Shown here: positions 1 to 9,170 of the stretch, one piece after another
Position numbering within the stretch: position 1 is the stretch's first letter
Layout of the letters: each line of letters begins with the position of its first letter
The notes under the pieces: model-generated
The model's database searches: none
What the model saw: only the letters and a program-made list of their open reading frames with translations
Told to the model about the DNA's origin: nothing
Position numbers and translations under genes: made by a program
NCBI RefSeq assembly: GCF_003946045.1
Contig: NZ_RHNW01000006.1
Coordinates: 1 to 64,000 of the forward strand
Source: Levilactobacillus mulengensis
GTDB taxonomy: Bacteria > Bacillota > Bacilli > Lactobacillales > Lactobacillaceae
Direction: 5' to 3'
DNA length: 64,000 nucleotides

Positions 1-191
1 TGATGCTTGAATAGCTCATCGATTGTTGTTACTTTATTTGTTATAAAAGCGAATTGACTTCGCAAATATTGTTTGGGTTTGATACCAAGTATCAAACCGC
101 CCTACACATATTTGGTTTGTCGAAACAATGTTCAGTTTTCAAAGGTCTACCAAGTTGTCCTAAGAAGCAAGTGCTCCGTGACAACTTTTAA
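1..191 (-). ncRNA. rRNA operon 5' leader (16S gene lies outside the window)
   Basis: Read leftward, this follows a strong promoter and contains the TTTGAAAACTGAAC motif near 125-140, typical of Gram-positive rRNA leaders. A hairpin precedes it: AAGTTGTC near 180-187 pairs with GACAACTT near 152-160. A second inverted repeat (GTTTGATACTTGGTATCAAAC) lies near 78-99. No 16S sequence is present, so the mature rRNA should begin just beyond base 1. Identification rests on promoter strength plus the leader motif. Confidence 0.7.
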
Positions 192-220
192 AGTATATCA
201 TGCTGTCAAAATCATGTCAA
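192..220 (-). promoter_or_regulatory. rRNA operon promoter
   Basis: On the minus strand a consensus -35 box TTGACA (220-215) is followed after 17 bp by TATACT (197-192). An A/T-rich tract upstream (about 221-290), with TTGAATAAATATT repeated near 239 and 272, could act as an UP element. A second TTGACA at 209-204 is too close to the -10 to be used with it. Confidence 0.75.
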
Positions 221-239
221 CAAGTTTTTAAACATCTTT

Positions 240-565
240 TTGAATAAATATTGATGTTTGCTGCAACTAATTGAATAAATATTCTCAACAACGATTACTA
301 CTATATCAAGAATTGCCAAGACCGTCAAGCCTTTTTTTCAATTACTTGAATCTCGTTTCATCCTTGCCGATGCAACGCTTGTTTGCGTTTCTGACAACAA
401 AAAATAGTTTACCAATATCCACGCCATTGGTCAAGGGCAAAATGAATATTTACTGAAATTATTTTCATCCCCAGCTGCGTACCCCCACCACTTCCCCTAA
501 AACTCTCGGCCATGCCTCATCGATGTCACCCGAATCGGTCTACCCACGCACGACACCTCTTACAC
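240..565. other. intergenic region without a supported gene
   Basis: The stretch separates the rRNA promoter from the ltaS terminator. A short open frame here has no ribosome-binding site and odd composition, so I do not call it. Apart from the duplicated A/T-rich 13-mer near the promoter I see nothing. Confidence 0.5.
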
Positions 566-566
566 A

Positions 567-615
567 GAAAAAGAGTCCCAACCACACTCACTAGGAGTAG
601 TCGGAACTCTTCTAT
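567..615 (-). terminator. terminator of the LTA synthase gene
   Basis: On the minus strand AAGAGTTCCGAC pairs with GTTGGGACTCTT and is followed by a T run, just after the stop codon of the preceding gene. Confidence 0.75.
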
Positions 616-622
616 ATGAAGC

Positions 623-2680
623 TTATTTCAATTCTGGTGCGTCCGTCTTATACGTAGTCGTCTTACCCTTGTTCTTAGCCAAGGCACTCGTCTTCTCCTG
701 TTTTTCCGCCTCAGCAAGTTTCGCCATTGCTGGTTTGTACTTATAGGTAAAGTCGGTCTTGTTGACCTTGGTAAAGTTCTTTGGCGTGTAGAAACGCAAC
801 AGGTCGCCATAGATGACCCGGTCGGATAACGAAAGCTCCGTCGTCACGTGGTTCTGCATCTGATCGACAACCTTCTTCTGCGCTGCCGTCAACGTGAGGA
901 CTTTCCCCGTCTTCGTATCATAGACGGTCCCCCCTATCTTGGCATACTTCGGTGAGATGAAGTTTCCATTTCTAAAGGCGACGGTCTGATTGCGATTCTT
1001 CGCCAACAGATCTTGCCCAAACTGAATCGTATCGGTGTTCTTCACCCCGAGCAGATCCAATAAGGTTGGCAAGACATCGATTTCCCCACCGTACGTGTGG
1101 TTGATGCCACCCTTCAGTCCCGTCACGTGAATCATGAATGGCACCTTTTGGAATTGCGCCAAGTCAAAGTTCGTGACCTTACTCTTCCCCAGTAATTGCG
1201 CAATCGCTGGACGGTGATTGTTGGAAATCCCATAGTGGTCCCCATAGGTAACGATGACACTATTCTTGTACAGACCGACCTTCTTCAGGTACGTCAGGAA
1301 CTCAGCAAATGATTGGTCCAAATAGTGTGCCGTCTGAACGTATGGGTCCACGGTCTTATCCCCGGTTTTGGTTGCTGGGAAATCCGTGTTCTTCTTATCT
1401 AACTCGTACGGGTAATGGTTGGTCAGCGTAATCAGCTTAGCATAGAACGGCTGCGGTAACTGCTCGATGTACTTAGCGGACTGCTCAAAGAAGATCTTAT
1501 CCTTCAAGCCATACCCCACTGAGTACCCGGGCTTCTCCGTATAGTAGCTAGAGCTGAAGAAATACTGGTAGCCCCAGGACTTGTACGTGTTGTCCCGGTT
1601 CCAGAAACTTGGGACATCTCCATGGAATGCCGCCGTGCTATACCCAGCCTCTTGACTCAGGATAGCTGGTGCCGCCTGGAACGTGTTTTGCGTCCCGTAC
1701 GTCGTCATCGCCGACCCCTGTGGTAATCCAAACAGCGAGTTTTCCAGCATCATTTCAGCATCGGAGGTCTTCCCCTGGGCCACTTGATTATAGAAGTTAT
1801 CGAATGACAGGGTATTCTGGTTATGGTAGAACTTATTCAGCGTGGGGGTAACTTCCTTCCCATCGACCTTATAGTCGAGCAGGAACTGTTGGAAACTCTC
1901 CAAGTGAATCACAAACACGTTCTTGCCCTTTTCCTTGCCGTAATACGACACGTTGGGGCTCACCCGGTTTTGCTTCAAGTATTTCAGCACACTCTTCATG
2001 TCACTGGCATTGGCACTCGCTCGCGTGGCACTTTCCTTCTGCGTCTGATACCCGTTAAAGGCCGCATATTCATTCAGCCCCAGGTACTTGACGATGTAGT
2101 TGTTGTCAAATGTCCGCGTCAGCAGGCCAGAACGGTCCGCGTTGGCCATACCGAATTCGGCAAACATCAGTCCAAACGACAGCACCGTAATCGACAACGC
2201 ATACCGCCGTTTGAACGGCCGCGGGTCAATCCGAATGACGTGGGTCACCAACAACACAATTAAAACGATAATATCGATATACACAAAGAAATCATACAGA
2301 TGGGTAATCTGTGCCATACTCTTCCCCAAGTTGTTCCCAACATCACTCGACCCCTTCATGATCCCGAAGGAGAGGAAGTCTGAGAACTCCCGGTAATACA
2401 GCACGTTCGCAAATATCCAGGTCGATTCCAGGACATTAATGATCATCATTAGCCAATAAGCTAACCGTCCCCGGAAATACAGGGCAATGCCGAAAATCAG
2501 TAACGCCGCCGGAACGGGGTTAATGAACAGCAGAAACTGTTGGACACTCCCCTTTGCTCCCAGCGTGAACTCGGTTTGATAGGCAATGTAAGTCTTTACC
2601 CAAAATAGAACGATGGTCAACAGGAAAAAGCCCATCCGGGTGTTTATCCAGTTCATCTTTCGTTTAAAAAAATTCGCCAT
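623..2680 (-). CDS. ltaS: LtaS-type lipoteichoic acid synthase
   Basis: Membrane sulfatase-fold enzyme that polymerises glycerolphosphate from phosphatidylglycerol onto a glycolipid anchor outside the cell. The 685-residue protein has about five N-terminal membrane segments (residues 15-200), a linker, and an extracellular sulfatase-type domain (about 250-600). The catalytic threonine is Thr305 in the GKTSDAE motif. Metal-ligand motifs such as HGD and YGDHYG are visible. The C-terminus is lysine-rich. GGAGG lies 8 bp upstream of the ATG. A promoter (TTGAAA, 16 bp, TATACT) sits at 2742-2715, so the gene is probably monocistronic. The glycolipid glycosyltransferases a few kilobases away would supply the anchor. 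Confidence 0.9.
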   Translation of the reverse strand: MANFFKRKMNWINTRMGFFLLTIVLFWVKTYIAYQTEFTLGAKGSVQQFLLFINPVPAALLIFGIALYFRGRLAYWLMMIINVLESTWIFANVLYYREFSDFLSFGIMKGSSDVGNNLGKSMAQITHLYDFFVYIDIIVLIVLLVTHVIRIDPRPFKRRYALSITVLSFGLMFAEFGMANADRSGLLTRTFDNNYIVKYLGLNEYAAFNGYQTQKESATRASANASDMKSVLKYLKQNRVSPNVSYYGKEKGKNVFVIHLESFQQFLLDYKVDGKEVTPTLNKFYHNQNTLSFDNFYNQVAQGKTSDAEMMLENSLFGLPQGSAMTTYGTQNTFQAAPAILSQEAGYSTAAFHGDVPSFWNRDNTYKSWGYQYFFSSSYYTEKPGYSVGYGLKDKIFFEQSAKYIEQLPQPFYAKLITLTNHYPYELDKKNTDFPATKTGDKTVDPYVQTAHYLDQSFAEFLTYLKKVGLYKNSVIVTYGDHYGISNNHRPAIAQLLGKSKVTNFDLAQFQKVPFMIHVTGLKGGINHTYGGEIDVLPTLLDLLGVKNTDTIQFGQDLLAKNRNQTVAFRNGNFISPKYAKIGGTVYDTKTGKVLTLTAAQKKVVDQMQNHVTTELSLSDRVIYGDLLRFYTPKNFTKVNKTDFTYKYKPAMAKLAEAEKQEKTSALAKNKGKTTTYKTDAPELK

Positions 2681-2714
2681 GAGACAGCCTCCACAAAATA
2701 GTTAACATCACTAC

Positions 2715-2742
2715 AGTATAACGAATACCAGCGGGGTTTCAA
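2715..2742 (-). promoter_or_regulatory. promoter of ltaS
   Basis: -35 TTGAAA at 2742-2737 and -10 TATACT at 2720-2715 on the minus strand, 16 bp apart, about 35 bp before the ATG. Confidence 0.65.
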
Positions 2743-2871
2743 TCTGATTAAGGAACCTTTGAAAAAATTCAAGTTTTGCTCACGTTTCCATCACAACTTA
2801 ACGGGGTGCTCGTACCGTTCTGGGACCAACCAGTCGGTCGCTAGCCGTGTAACCGCCACCATATTTTTATT

Positions 2872-2906
2872 TAAAAAAAACAAAACTATGTTCACCATAG
2901 TTTTGT
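2872..2906 (-). terminator. terminator of ykuJ
   Basis: Perfect 11-bp stem, ACAAAACTATG with CATAGTTTTGT, loop TTCAC, followed on the minus strand by eight T residues. It starts three bases after the ykuJ stop codon. Confidence 0.85.
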
Positions 2907-2908
2907 TA

Positions 2909-3145
2909 TTAATTATCCGTCAATAAATCAAATAATTCGATAGCTACTAAATCAATGTTATCAAATTCAAAAGTCGTTTCCGGATTGTGTTCGGTTAACG
3001 TGTACGTGTGGGTCAATTGGTTAAATACGACCGTTGCCTGTTCCACGCCTTCTTTTTCAAAACGACGGGGTTGTGGCTCGTCGGTAGCATCCTCCTGCAT
3101 CGCTTTTAAACGATTGATGATGCCAATCAGTTGAGATTCTTCCAT
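2909..3145 (-). CDS. ykuJ: YkuJ-family small protein
   Basis: Conserved Firmicutes protein of 78 residues, matching the usual family length of about 80. The N-terminus (SQLIGIINRLKAMQE) and the C-terminal FDNIDLVAIELFDLL resemble Bacillus YkuJ closely. There is no signal peptide or membrane segment. Its biochemical role is not established. AAAGGGG precedes the ATG, and its own terminator suggests a single-gene transcript. The next leftward operon ends about 90 bp upstream. Confidence 0.8.
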   Translation of the reverse strand: MEESQLIGIINRLKAMQEDATDEPQPRRFEKEGVEQATVVFNQLTHTYTLTEHNPETTFEFDNIDLVAIELFDLLTDN

Positions 3146-3237
3146 GGTTGGTCCCCTTTCTAGCTTTCACTATGATTTTACCAAACTTAAGCCACTATGG
3201 CACGCCCTAATCGCGAAAAACTCAGAGTTTTCACAAA

Positions 3238-4257
3238 TCAGTTCTCTTCGCGCACCTTATCTGGGCGAATCACCATCGCCACCAGACCGGCTAACATCCC
3301 CAAGTAGTAGGTCAGGAGCCGCCATAAAATCATGGCCAGCACCAATTTACTATTCGATGAGATATAGCTACGGAAAATCATTTCAAAGCTGTATTCGGCG
3401 CCCCCAGAGCCCCCGGGAATCGGGAACAGGGAGATCACCATGACAATGAGAATATGGAGACTCGTGACCATGACGATGTTCGCCGTCGTGTAGCCCAGCG
3501 CCAGCATGATGAAGTACGGAATCAAATAGTAGAACATCAGCTGGAAGAAGGTAATCACAAAGACGCGCAGCATCAGCTTCCACTGCCCACTGATGCGGAC
3601 ACTTTCGGCGTAAAAGGAATCGATTTTCCCGTTCACGTTGGCCGACATCCGCTCGAAACGTTCGGCCTTCATGAACCACCCCATGGGTTTGAGAATCACG
3701 CCGACCGCCTTCTTGGTGAACGCATGCCAGAACATGATCATCAGAAGCCCCACGATGACGGCCAGGTGAATGGAAAAGCCAAACACGACCAGCCAGACTA
3801 AGGCGTGGAGTTTGTCCTGAATGTCGTGAAACCCAATGACCAGGGCAAACAAAAAGTTGATGACAATCATGGACTGGTAGACGACGAACTTCATTAGAAG
3901 AACCGAGCTGGCCTTCCCCGCATCGACCCCCGTTTGCATCAGGGCAATCAGTTGGGCCGGTTGACCACCAGATGAGAAGGGCGTGATGCCGTTAAACAGC
4001 TGTTCCACCATGGGAATTCGGAGGGCATCCTTAAAGGTGAAGCCTTCGATACGATCGGAGATGAACACCTTGACGATCCACGCCTCCAGCCCCAGATAGA
4101 TCACCATACACAAGATGGCGACACCGAACCACCAGAAGTTAATATTTACAAAATCATTGATTAAAACTGAAAATTTAATGTCACGGAGAGAAAAAGCAAA
4201 AATAGCGATCCCCAGGAGTAACATCAACGCTAAAACCCATTTATTTCGTCGTGACAT
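3238..4257 (-). CDS. YbhN/UPF0104-family membrane protein (flippase-like)
   Basis: Polytopic membrane protein of 339 residues with seven to eight hydrophobic segments. It matches the family named after the membrane half of lysylphosphatidylglycerol synthase (MprF flippase domain). Conserved features include EQLFNGITPFSSGGQPAQ in the first third and the glycine-rich PIPGGSGGAEY segment near residues 250-262. The start codon follows the stop of the preceding glycosyltransferase by 4 bp with GAGGGG between them, so translation is probably coupled. As third gene after two glycolipid glycosyltransferases it may move glycolipid across the membrane. That role is inferred from context. It lacks the catalytic domain of MprF. 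Confidence 0.8.
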   Translation of the reverse strand: MSRRNKWVLALMLLLGIAIFAFSLRDIKFSVLINDFVNINFWWFGVAILCMVIYLGLEAWIVKVFISDRIEGFTFKDALRIPMVEQLFNGITPFSSGGQPAQLIALMQTGVDAGKASSVLLMKFVVYQSMIVINFLFALVIGFHDIQDKLHALVWLVVFGFSIHLAVIVGLLMIMFWHAFTKKAVGVILKPMGWFMKAERFERMSANVNGKIDSFYAESVRISGQWKLMLRVFVITFFQLMFYYLIPYFIMLALGYTTANIVMVTSLHILIVMVISLFPIPGGSGGAEYSFEMIFRSYISSNSKLVLAMILWRLLTYYLGMLAGLVAMVIRPDKVREEN

Positions 4258-4261
4258 TCAG

Positions 4262-5284
4262 TTACCCCTCTTTTGCTTGCTGCGTATAGAACTCCCGCCA
4301 AATCTGCGCCAGATGTCCCTCGGAGTAGCGGTCAGCTGCCGCCAGGCTCCGTTGATGCCAATGTTCCAGCGCTGCTGGGTCCTGAGGTAACTTGTGTAAT
4401 TGCGCATTCATCGCGTCGTAATCGGCCGCTGGCTGATAGTCCCCCGCGATAATGGCCTGATACAGATCGAGATCCCGCAGTAAGACCGGGGTTCCCGTGC
4501 TAAACGCTTCCAGTACAGACATGGGGAAAAGTTCATTAAAGGATGGCAACAAAAAGAGGTCCGCCAGGTTATAGTAGTCGACCAATTTATCCCGGTCAAC
4601 GATACCTGGAAAACTCAGATTGGCCGGCGGATCATCCACGACCTTCTTGAGCGCCGCGTAACCATCGGTCATCCGTCCAAAGGAGAAGCCCCCGGCCCAG
4701 ATGAACTGCAGGTCCGGATTGTTCCGCGCTAATTTGATAAAGTCAAATAGGCCCTTGCGCTCCTGAATCTGACCAATGCCCAAGATTGTAAACCGCTGCT
4801 CATCGTAGTGGTACTGCTGGCGCAAGGCGCGTTTCTTCTCGGCAGCGACCGGGTAGAATTCCTTGCGACTCACAAAGTTGGGGATGTACGTGACCTTTTC
4901 GGCCGGAATCCCCGCCGCTACTAGCTTAGGAATGAACGTCGGGTTTACCACCACAATGTGATCCATCCGCTTGTAGAAGGCAATCACGTATTTATAAAAA
5001 ATGGACCGGAATGGTTGGGGAATCTTCAAGCTCCCCTCCAGAGTTTCCGGCAGAAAATGAACGTAGCCGATCTTTCGACCACGGTGCGGCATGAACGTTG
5101 ATAAGTAATAGGAAAAATTAATCGTGTGGTAATGAGTCAGGTCGACCCGTCGATAACTGTTTACGGACACGTCAAACTCCTGGTCCAACCGTGTCGCCAA
5201 CAGATTCATGAGTTCGTTGTAAGCACTCCCCACACCCTGACCCTTCACGGAATCAGCCGCAGAAAACATGTTGATTTTTAACAT
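4262..5284 (-). CDS. glycosyltransferase, glycolipid anchor synthesis (second enzyme)
   Basis: GT4-type GT-B glycosyltransferase of 340 residues. The C-terminal half carries the nucleotide-sugar signature: GIGQIQERKGLFDFIKLA near 170, and FLLPSFNELFPMSVLEAFSTGTPV near 255-280, with the E-x7-E-type pattern. No membrane segment is seen, as expected for a peripheral enzyme at the inner face. It lies 12 bp after a LafA-like gene, an arrangement typical of diglucosyl-diacylglycerol synthesis in lactic acid bacteria. By analogy it adds the second hexose (LafB role), but specificity cannot be read from sequence. AGGAG precedes the ATG. Confidence 0.8.
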   Translation of the reverse strand: MLKINMFSAADSVKGQGVGSAYNELMNLLATRLDQEFDVSVNSYRRVDLTHYHTINFSYYLSTFMPHRGRKIGYVHFLPETLEGSLKIPQPFRSIFYKYVIAFYKRMDHIVVVNPTFIPKLVAAGIPAEKVTYIPNFVSRKEFYPVAAEKKRALRQQYHYDEQRFTILGIGQIQERKGLFDFIKLARNNPDLQFIWAGGFSFGRMTDGYAALKKVVDDPPANLSFPGIVDRDKLVDYYNLADLFLLPSFNELFPMSVLEAFSTGTPVLLRDLDLYQAIIAGDYQPAADYDAMNAQLHKLPQDPAALEHWHQRSLAAADRYSEGHLAQIWREFYTQQAKEG

Positions 5285-5296
5285 CCAATAACTCCT

Positions 5297-6475
5297 CTAA
5301 TCGCTAAAGTCCGGGGTATCCTCGTGAGATTGCTCGTAGCTTGCCTGCGCATCCTGATAGAATTCCAGGATGTGCTGCCCGAAAGTATCCGCAGAAATTT
5401 CTGCTAACTTCCGTGCCAGCAAGTCTGGGTCCTGCTCGTCATCCCCATGAAGCAGGTAATCAACCACGTTCTCAACTAATTCGTCTTCGGTGGTAAATGT
5501 CACCCCGAGCGTCCGACTCGACAGTAGTTCATCGGTATACGGACTCGTCATGACCACGATTTTGGTGCCCGCCGCCAGCGCTTCAATGTACGTCAGCCCC
5601 TGGGATTCGGAATCCGAGGAGGACAGGAACACATTGGCCATGTGGTAGTAACGGAAGACCTCATCGTTATTGATTTCACCGGTAAAGGTCACGTGATCGT
5701 CCAACCCGGCATCCTTGGCTTGCGCCTCGAGGTCCGCTTTGGCTGGCCCATCACCTACAATCAGCAGCTGCGCATTCGGCACCTGCGCTAAAATGCGGGG
5801 CAGAGCCGCGATGCTGGCCTTAATATTCTTTTCATACGCCAAGCGACTCAGCGAGAGAATCACCGGGGTGTCGGGATCATACCCCAACTGCCGCCGTAAG
5901 TTAGCGGTATCCGGTTGCTCATACTGGTGCAGGTTGACCCCGGTTGGGATGACCCGAATCGGTGTCTTGACCCCATAATCGGTTAAGGTGGTCAACACCC
6001 GGTCGCTGGGAGCCACCACGCCAGTTAAGTGATAACAAAAGGCCAGTGTCCCCTGCTTCACGTGCACGGGCTTCAGAATCTTCCCGTTCGCCACGTAATG
6101 TAAATAGTCCTCGTACATCGTGTGGTAGGTGTGCAGACAGGGAATCTCTAGGTTCCGCGCCACAAACTTACCGATCCACCCCATGGAAAATTCCGTCTGG
6201 GTGTGGACCACGTCTAAATTTAACTCCTTGGCAATTTGGTAGGCCTGAAAGAGCCCCCGAACTGCAATTCGGCGGTCAGTGAAGGAGACGAACGGAATGC
6301 TTGAGAAACGAAAGACATTGCGTTCATACACGTTCTTCTCAACGTGCGGGTCGGTCGTCGTGAAGATGTAGACCTGGTTACCCTGTTTTTCCAACTGATC
6401 CCGCAACGTCTTAATGGACGTCGCGACCCCACTCACTTGAGGGAAATAGGTATCCGTAAATATGCCGATGTTCAT
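5297..6475 (-). CDS. 1,2-diacylglycerol 3-glucosyltransferase-like enzyme (first enzyme)
   Basis: GT4 glycosyltransferase of 392 residues. The N-terminus NIGIFTDTYFPQVSGVATSI is the signature of LafA/UgtP-like alpha-monoglucosyldiacylglycerol synthases. The donor site (SLSRLAYEKNI near 207-217, SSSDSESQGLTYIEALAAG near 285-305) is intact. I place the start at the ATG at 6475, with GGGGG 8 bp upstream, rather than the in-frame TTG six bases earlier. It is first gene of a three-gene operon with a good promoter at 6630-6602. The product probably starts glycolipid synthesis for the LTA anchor. Confidence 0.85.
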   Translation of the reverse strand: MNIGIFTDTYFPQVSGVATSIKTLRDQLEKQGNQVYIFTTTDPHVEKNVYERNVFRFSSIPFVSFTDRRIAVRGLFQAYQIAKELNLDVVHTQTEFSMGWIGKFVARNLEIPCLHTYHTMYEDYLHYVANGKILKPVHVKQGTLAFCYHLTGVVAPSDRVLTTLTDYGVKTPIRVIPTGVNLHQYEQPDTANLRRQLGYDPDTPVILSLSRLAYEKNIKASIAALPRILAQVPNAQLLIVGDGPAKADLEAQAKDAGLDDHVTFTGEINNDEVFRYYHMANVFLSSSDSESQGLTYIEALAAGTKIVVMTSPYTDELLSSRTLGVTFTTEDELVENVVDYLLHGDDEQDPDLLARKLAEISADTFGQHILEFYQDAQASYEQSHEDTPDFSD

Positions 6476-6601
6476 TGCCAATCCCCCTTGCGTCTTGTGT
6501 TTTGTCTTAAATGGCCCCGGGTCCCGTTTACCAACACCAACTCATTAATGCGAGTGGTCCAGACCGGCACCCAGCAGCCTTCATATTGTACAATCATCAC
6601 A

Positions 6602-6630
6602 ATTATATGGGTTTGCCTAAGTGATTGCAA
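6602..6630 (-). promoter_or_regulatory. promoter of the glycolipid operon
   Basis: Minus strand: TTGCAA (6630-6625), 17 bp, TATAAT (6607-6602), about 125 bp before the first start codon. Confidence 0.7.
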
Positions 6631-6714
6631 ACAACAACGGGGGTTGCTGGAAATTTAATGCGTGTTCACCACAACAACTCGTGACCGCTAAGGGGTTTCT
6701 TCACCGACAGTTGC

Positions 6715-6763
6715 ACTAAAAAAGCACCCACCAACCGATTATTCTCGGTCACGGGTGCTCACA
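6715..6763 (-). terminator. terminator of ptsHI
   Basis: Minus strand: a GC-rich hairpin, GAGCACCCGTGACCGA pairing with CGGTTGGTGGGTGC, followed by a T run. It starts about 14 bp after the ptsI stop codon. Confidence 0.8.
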
Positions 6764-6776
6764 GTTTACGTTAAGT

Positions 6777-8507
6777 TTAAGCCTGGGGCAGGTCCGGAAC
6801 TGCGGCCTGCACCATGGTAATCACGTCTTGACTGGTGTCGGCCGAATTCACGGCACTTTCTACCAGTCCTTGGAGGTCCTTGGCATTGAGCTGACTAATC
6901 AGCTGCCGCGTCTTTAAAATCGACCCAGCACCCATCGAGAACTCATCGAGGCCCATCCCCAATAACAGGGGTACCGCAATCGGGTCGCCAGCCATTTCGC
7001 CACACATCGCCACGGGAATTCCCGCCGCGTGGCCGGCCGTAATGATGCGTTGCACCAACCGCAAAATCGCGGGATGGTACGGCTGATACAGATAGGAGAC
7101 ATCCTGGTTGGTCCGGTCGGCCGCCATCGTGTAGCCAATCAAGTCGTTGGTCCCAATGCTCATGAAGTCAACCTCGTGGGCAAAGCGGTCCGCCAACATG
7201 GCAGCCGCTGGCACCTCGACCATCATGCCGACCTGAATCTTGCCCATGGGTACCCGGGCCGTGGTGAGCTTCGAGCGCTCGTCATCGTAAATGGCCTTGG
7301 CCTGACGAAACTCATCCAGCGTCGCAATCATCGGGAACATGATTCGCAGATTGCCGTAAGCCGACGCCCGCAGCAATGCCCGCAACTGACTGCGAAAAAT
7401 GTTTTGATGGGCCAGGCTCTGGCGAATCGCCCGCGCACCCAGAAATGGATTGGCTTCCTGCTTCTGATGCAGGTAAGGCAACGGCTTGTCCCCACCAATA
7501 TCCAGGGTCCGAATGACCACGGGGCGTGGCGCTAATTTTTCCAACACCTGCCGGTACGTGGCAAACTGTTCGTCCTCCGTGGGCAGTTGCTCCGAATCCA
7601 TATACAAAAATTCGGTGCGCATCAAGCCCACGGCCTCCGCGCCATTGTGCAAGACGTTCGGGATGTCACTGGCGGTCCCCATGTTGGCAGCCAACGTCAC
7701 CCCCACCCCATCACGACTCGTCGTGGTGTGATTGCGCAACGTCGCTAGTCGCTTCATGTTGGCGATTCGGTCCAGCATGGCCTGCTTGGCCGTGTCCAAT
7801 TCTGCTTGGTCGGGATCCATCACGACGCTCCCAGTCGACCCGTTGACGATGACTGAATCGCCATCCATCAACGTCTGGGTTCCCGTCTGCGTCCCCACAA
7901 CCGCGGGAATGTTCAGTGAGCGCGCCAGAATTGACGAGTGAGACGTCCGACCACCCAGGTCCGTGACGAAGCCCAGGATGTACTTGGACGCCGCCGAAAC
8001 CGTATCACTGGGATTCAAATCGTGGGTCACAACTACGACTGGCTCCTTCAGTAACGCCAAATTAGGTAAGTTCACCCCAAGTAAATGGGCGGTCACCCGC
8101 TTGACCACGTCGTGAACGTCAGACGTCCGTTCCTTGGTCAGTGCATTATCCGTCGCCAAAAAGCTCTGGGCAAAGTCGTTCATCACAGTGGCGAACGCGA
8201 CTTCCGCGTTGACGTGTTCCGTTTTGATTTTGGTTTCAGTCGCCGCAATCACATCTGGGTCTTGGAGCATCGCCCGATGCGCACTAAAAACCTGGGCGCC
8301 ATCAGCGCCCAGGCTTTTAGTTGCACGCGTTTCAATCGTCTCGACTTCTGAGACGGCTGCTTCAAGGGCCTGATGGAATCGATTTAATTCGTAATCAAGA
8401 TTAGTGATTGTCCGCTTTTTAACGGTGAGATCTGGCTCAACGAACCGGTAGACCCGGCCGCAAGCCACCCCATCACTGGCGGCAATTCCCTTGAGCATCG
8501 CTCTCAT
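6777..8507 (-). CDS. ptsI: PTS enzyme I (phosphoenolpyruvate-protein phosphotransferase)
   Basis: Transfers phosphate from phosphoenolpyruvate to HPr, the first step of PTS sugar uptake. Length 576 residues is standard. The active-site His190 sits in GGRTSHSSILARS. The PEP-binding half carries RTEFLYMD, FPMIATLDE and SIGTNDLIGYTMAADR, and ends with the MCGEMAGDP motif. The ATG overlaps the ptsH stop codon by one base (TAATG), so translation is coupled. A second in-frame ATG lies nine bases downstream, but the GAGGG at about 8521-8525 better fits the first. Confidence 0.95.
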   Translation of the reverse strand: MRAMLKGIAASDGVACGRVYRFVEPDLTVKKRTITNLDYELNRFHQALEAAVSEVETIETRATKSLGADGAQVFSAHRAMLQDPDVIAATETKIKTEHVNAEVAFATVMNDFAQSFLATDNALTKERTSDVHDVVKRVTAHLLGVNLPNLALLKEPVVVVTHDLNPSDTVSAASKYILGFVTDLGGRTSHSSILARSLNIPAVVGTQTGTQTLMDGDSVIVNGSTGSVVMDPDQAELDTAKQAMLDRIANMKRLATLRNHTTTSRDGVGVTLAANMGTASDIPNVLHNGAEAVGLMRTEFLYMDSEQLPTEDEQFATYRQVLEKLAPRPVVIRTLDIGGDKPLPYLHQKQEANPFLGARAIRQSLAHQNIFRSQLRALLRASAYGNLRIMFPMIATLDEFRQAKAIYDDERSKLTTARVPMGKIQVGMMVEVPAAAMLADRFAHEVDFMSIGTNDLIGYTMAADRTNQDVSYLYQPYHPAILRLVQRIITAGHAAGIPVAMCGEMAGDPIAVPLLLGMGLDEFSMGAGSILKTRQLISQLNAKDLQGLVESAVNSADTSQDVITMVQAAVPDLPQA

Positions 8508-8773
8508 TAGTCAGATAAACCCTCTTTTTTCAACGTTTCAGCCACTGCGTTCATGGCATCGGCTTCGTCGTCACCGTCAGTCGTGATGGTGATGCTGGCG
8601 TTTTGGCCAACACCTAAGGACATAACGCCCATGATAGACTTCAAGTTAACGGACTTGTCTTGGTACTGCAAGCTAACTTCAGAGTTGAACTTGCTAGCAG
8701 CCTGAACTAATAAAGTTGCGGGACGTGCGTGGATACCAGTTTCTGCAGTGACACGAAATTCGCGTTTTTCCAT
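8507..8773 (-). CDS. ptsH: phosphocarrier protein HPr
   Basis: 88-residue HPr. His15 (TGIHARPA) takes phosphate from enzyme I. Ser46 (LKSIMGV) is the regulatory site for HPr kinase in Firmicutes catabolite control. I use the ATG at 8773, preceded by AAGGAGATCGATCA. A longer reading frame extends upstream without family support. It forms an operon with ptsI through a one-base overlap. A weak promoter (TTGTAA, 17 bp, TATTCT) lies at 8910-8882. Confidence 0.95.
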   Translation of the reverse strand: MEKREFRVTAETGIHARPATLLVQAASKFNSEVSLQYQDKSVNLKSIMGVMSLGVGQNASITITTDGDDEADAMNAVAETLKKEGLSD

Positions 8774-8881
8774 AATTGATCGATCTCCTTTAAGCTTAGG
8801 TTGATTTCTTACCAAACACGACTCACCCTGACCTTGCGCATTGGCCAAACAACCATTTTGTGAGTCACGCCTACCTACTAA

Positions 8882-8910
8882 GAATATCAATCTAGCAGGC
8901 AAATTACAAG
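8882..8910 (-). promoter_or_regulatory. candidate promoter of ptsHI
   Basis: Minus strand: TTGTAA (8910-8905), 17 bp, TATTCT (8887-8882). It differs from consensus at several positions, so this is tentative. Confidence 0.4.
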
Positions 8911-8940
8911 CATTCATGAACCGCTTACATCAAATAATCA

Positions 8941-9141
8941 CTATTCGTCGTCTTTTTTGCCACCATCATCGTAACGGTAGATTAATTTGCCACCCTTGTG
9001 GGCCTGACCAATTACCCGCTTCCGGGTTTCAAAGGCCATGAAGGCTTTTTGAAAGGCGGGAAATTCTTCAGGGGTGACTTCGAATTCGTCTAGTTCCTGA
9101 TCTTTTAGTTGGTTCATTAGCGCGGTAAAATCTTTTGCCAA
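8941..9141 (-). CDS. small conserved-type protein of unknown function
   Basis: 66 residues, charged, without signal peptide or membrane segment. The C-terminus is lysine/aspartate-rich (GGKKDDE). The start is TTG, with a strong AAGGAGG about 9 bp upstream. I do not recognise a domain. It lies upstream of ptsHI on the same strand, separated by about 165 bp containing a promoter candidate, so it is probably a separate transcript. A structured repeat begins only 30 bp before its start codon and would be in its 5' untranslated region if transcription starts farther right. Confidence 0.65.
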   Translation of the reverse strand: MAKDFTALMNQLKDQELDEFEVTPEEFPAFQKAFMAFETRKRVIGQAHKGGKLIYRYDDGGKKDDE

Positions 9142-9170
9142 AAGTTTTTTCCTCCTTAAACAAGTTCGCT

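Noticed and set aside
271-456. 61-codon open frame upstream of the rRNA promoter
   Set aside because: It has no ribosome-binding site, lies in A/T-rich promoter-upstream DNA and shows no protein-like composition.
7029-7535. Long open frame antisense to ptsI
   Set aside because: It is a shadow of the well-supported ptsI frame, without a ribosome-binding site or recognisable domain.
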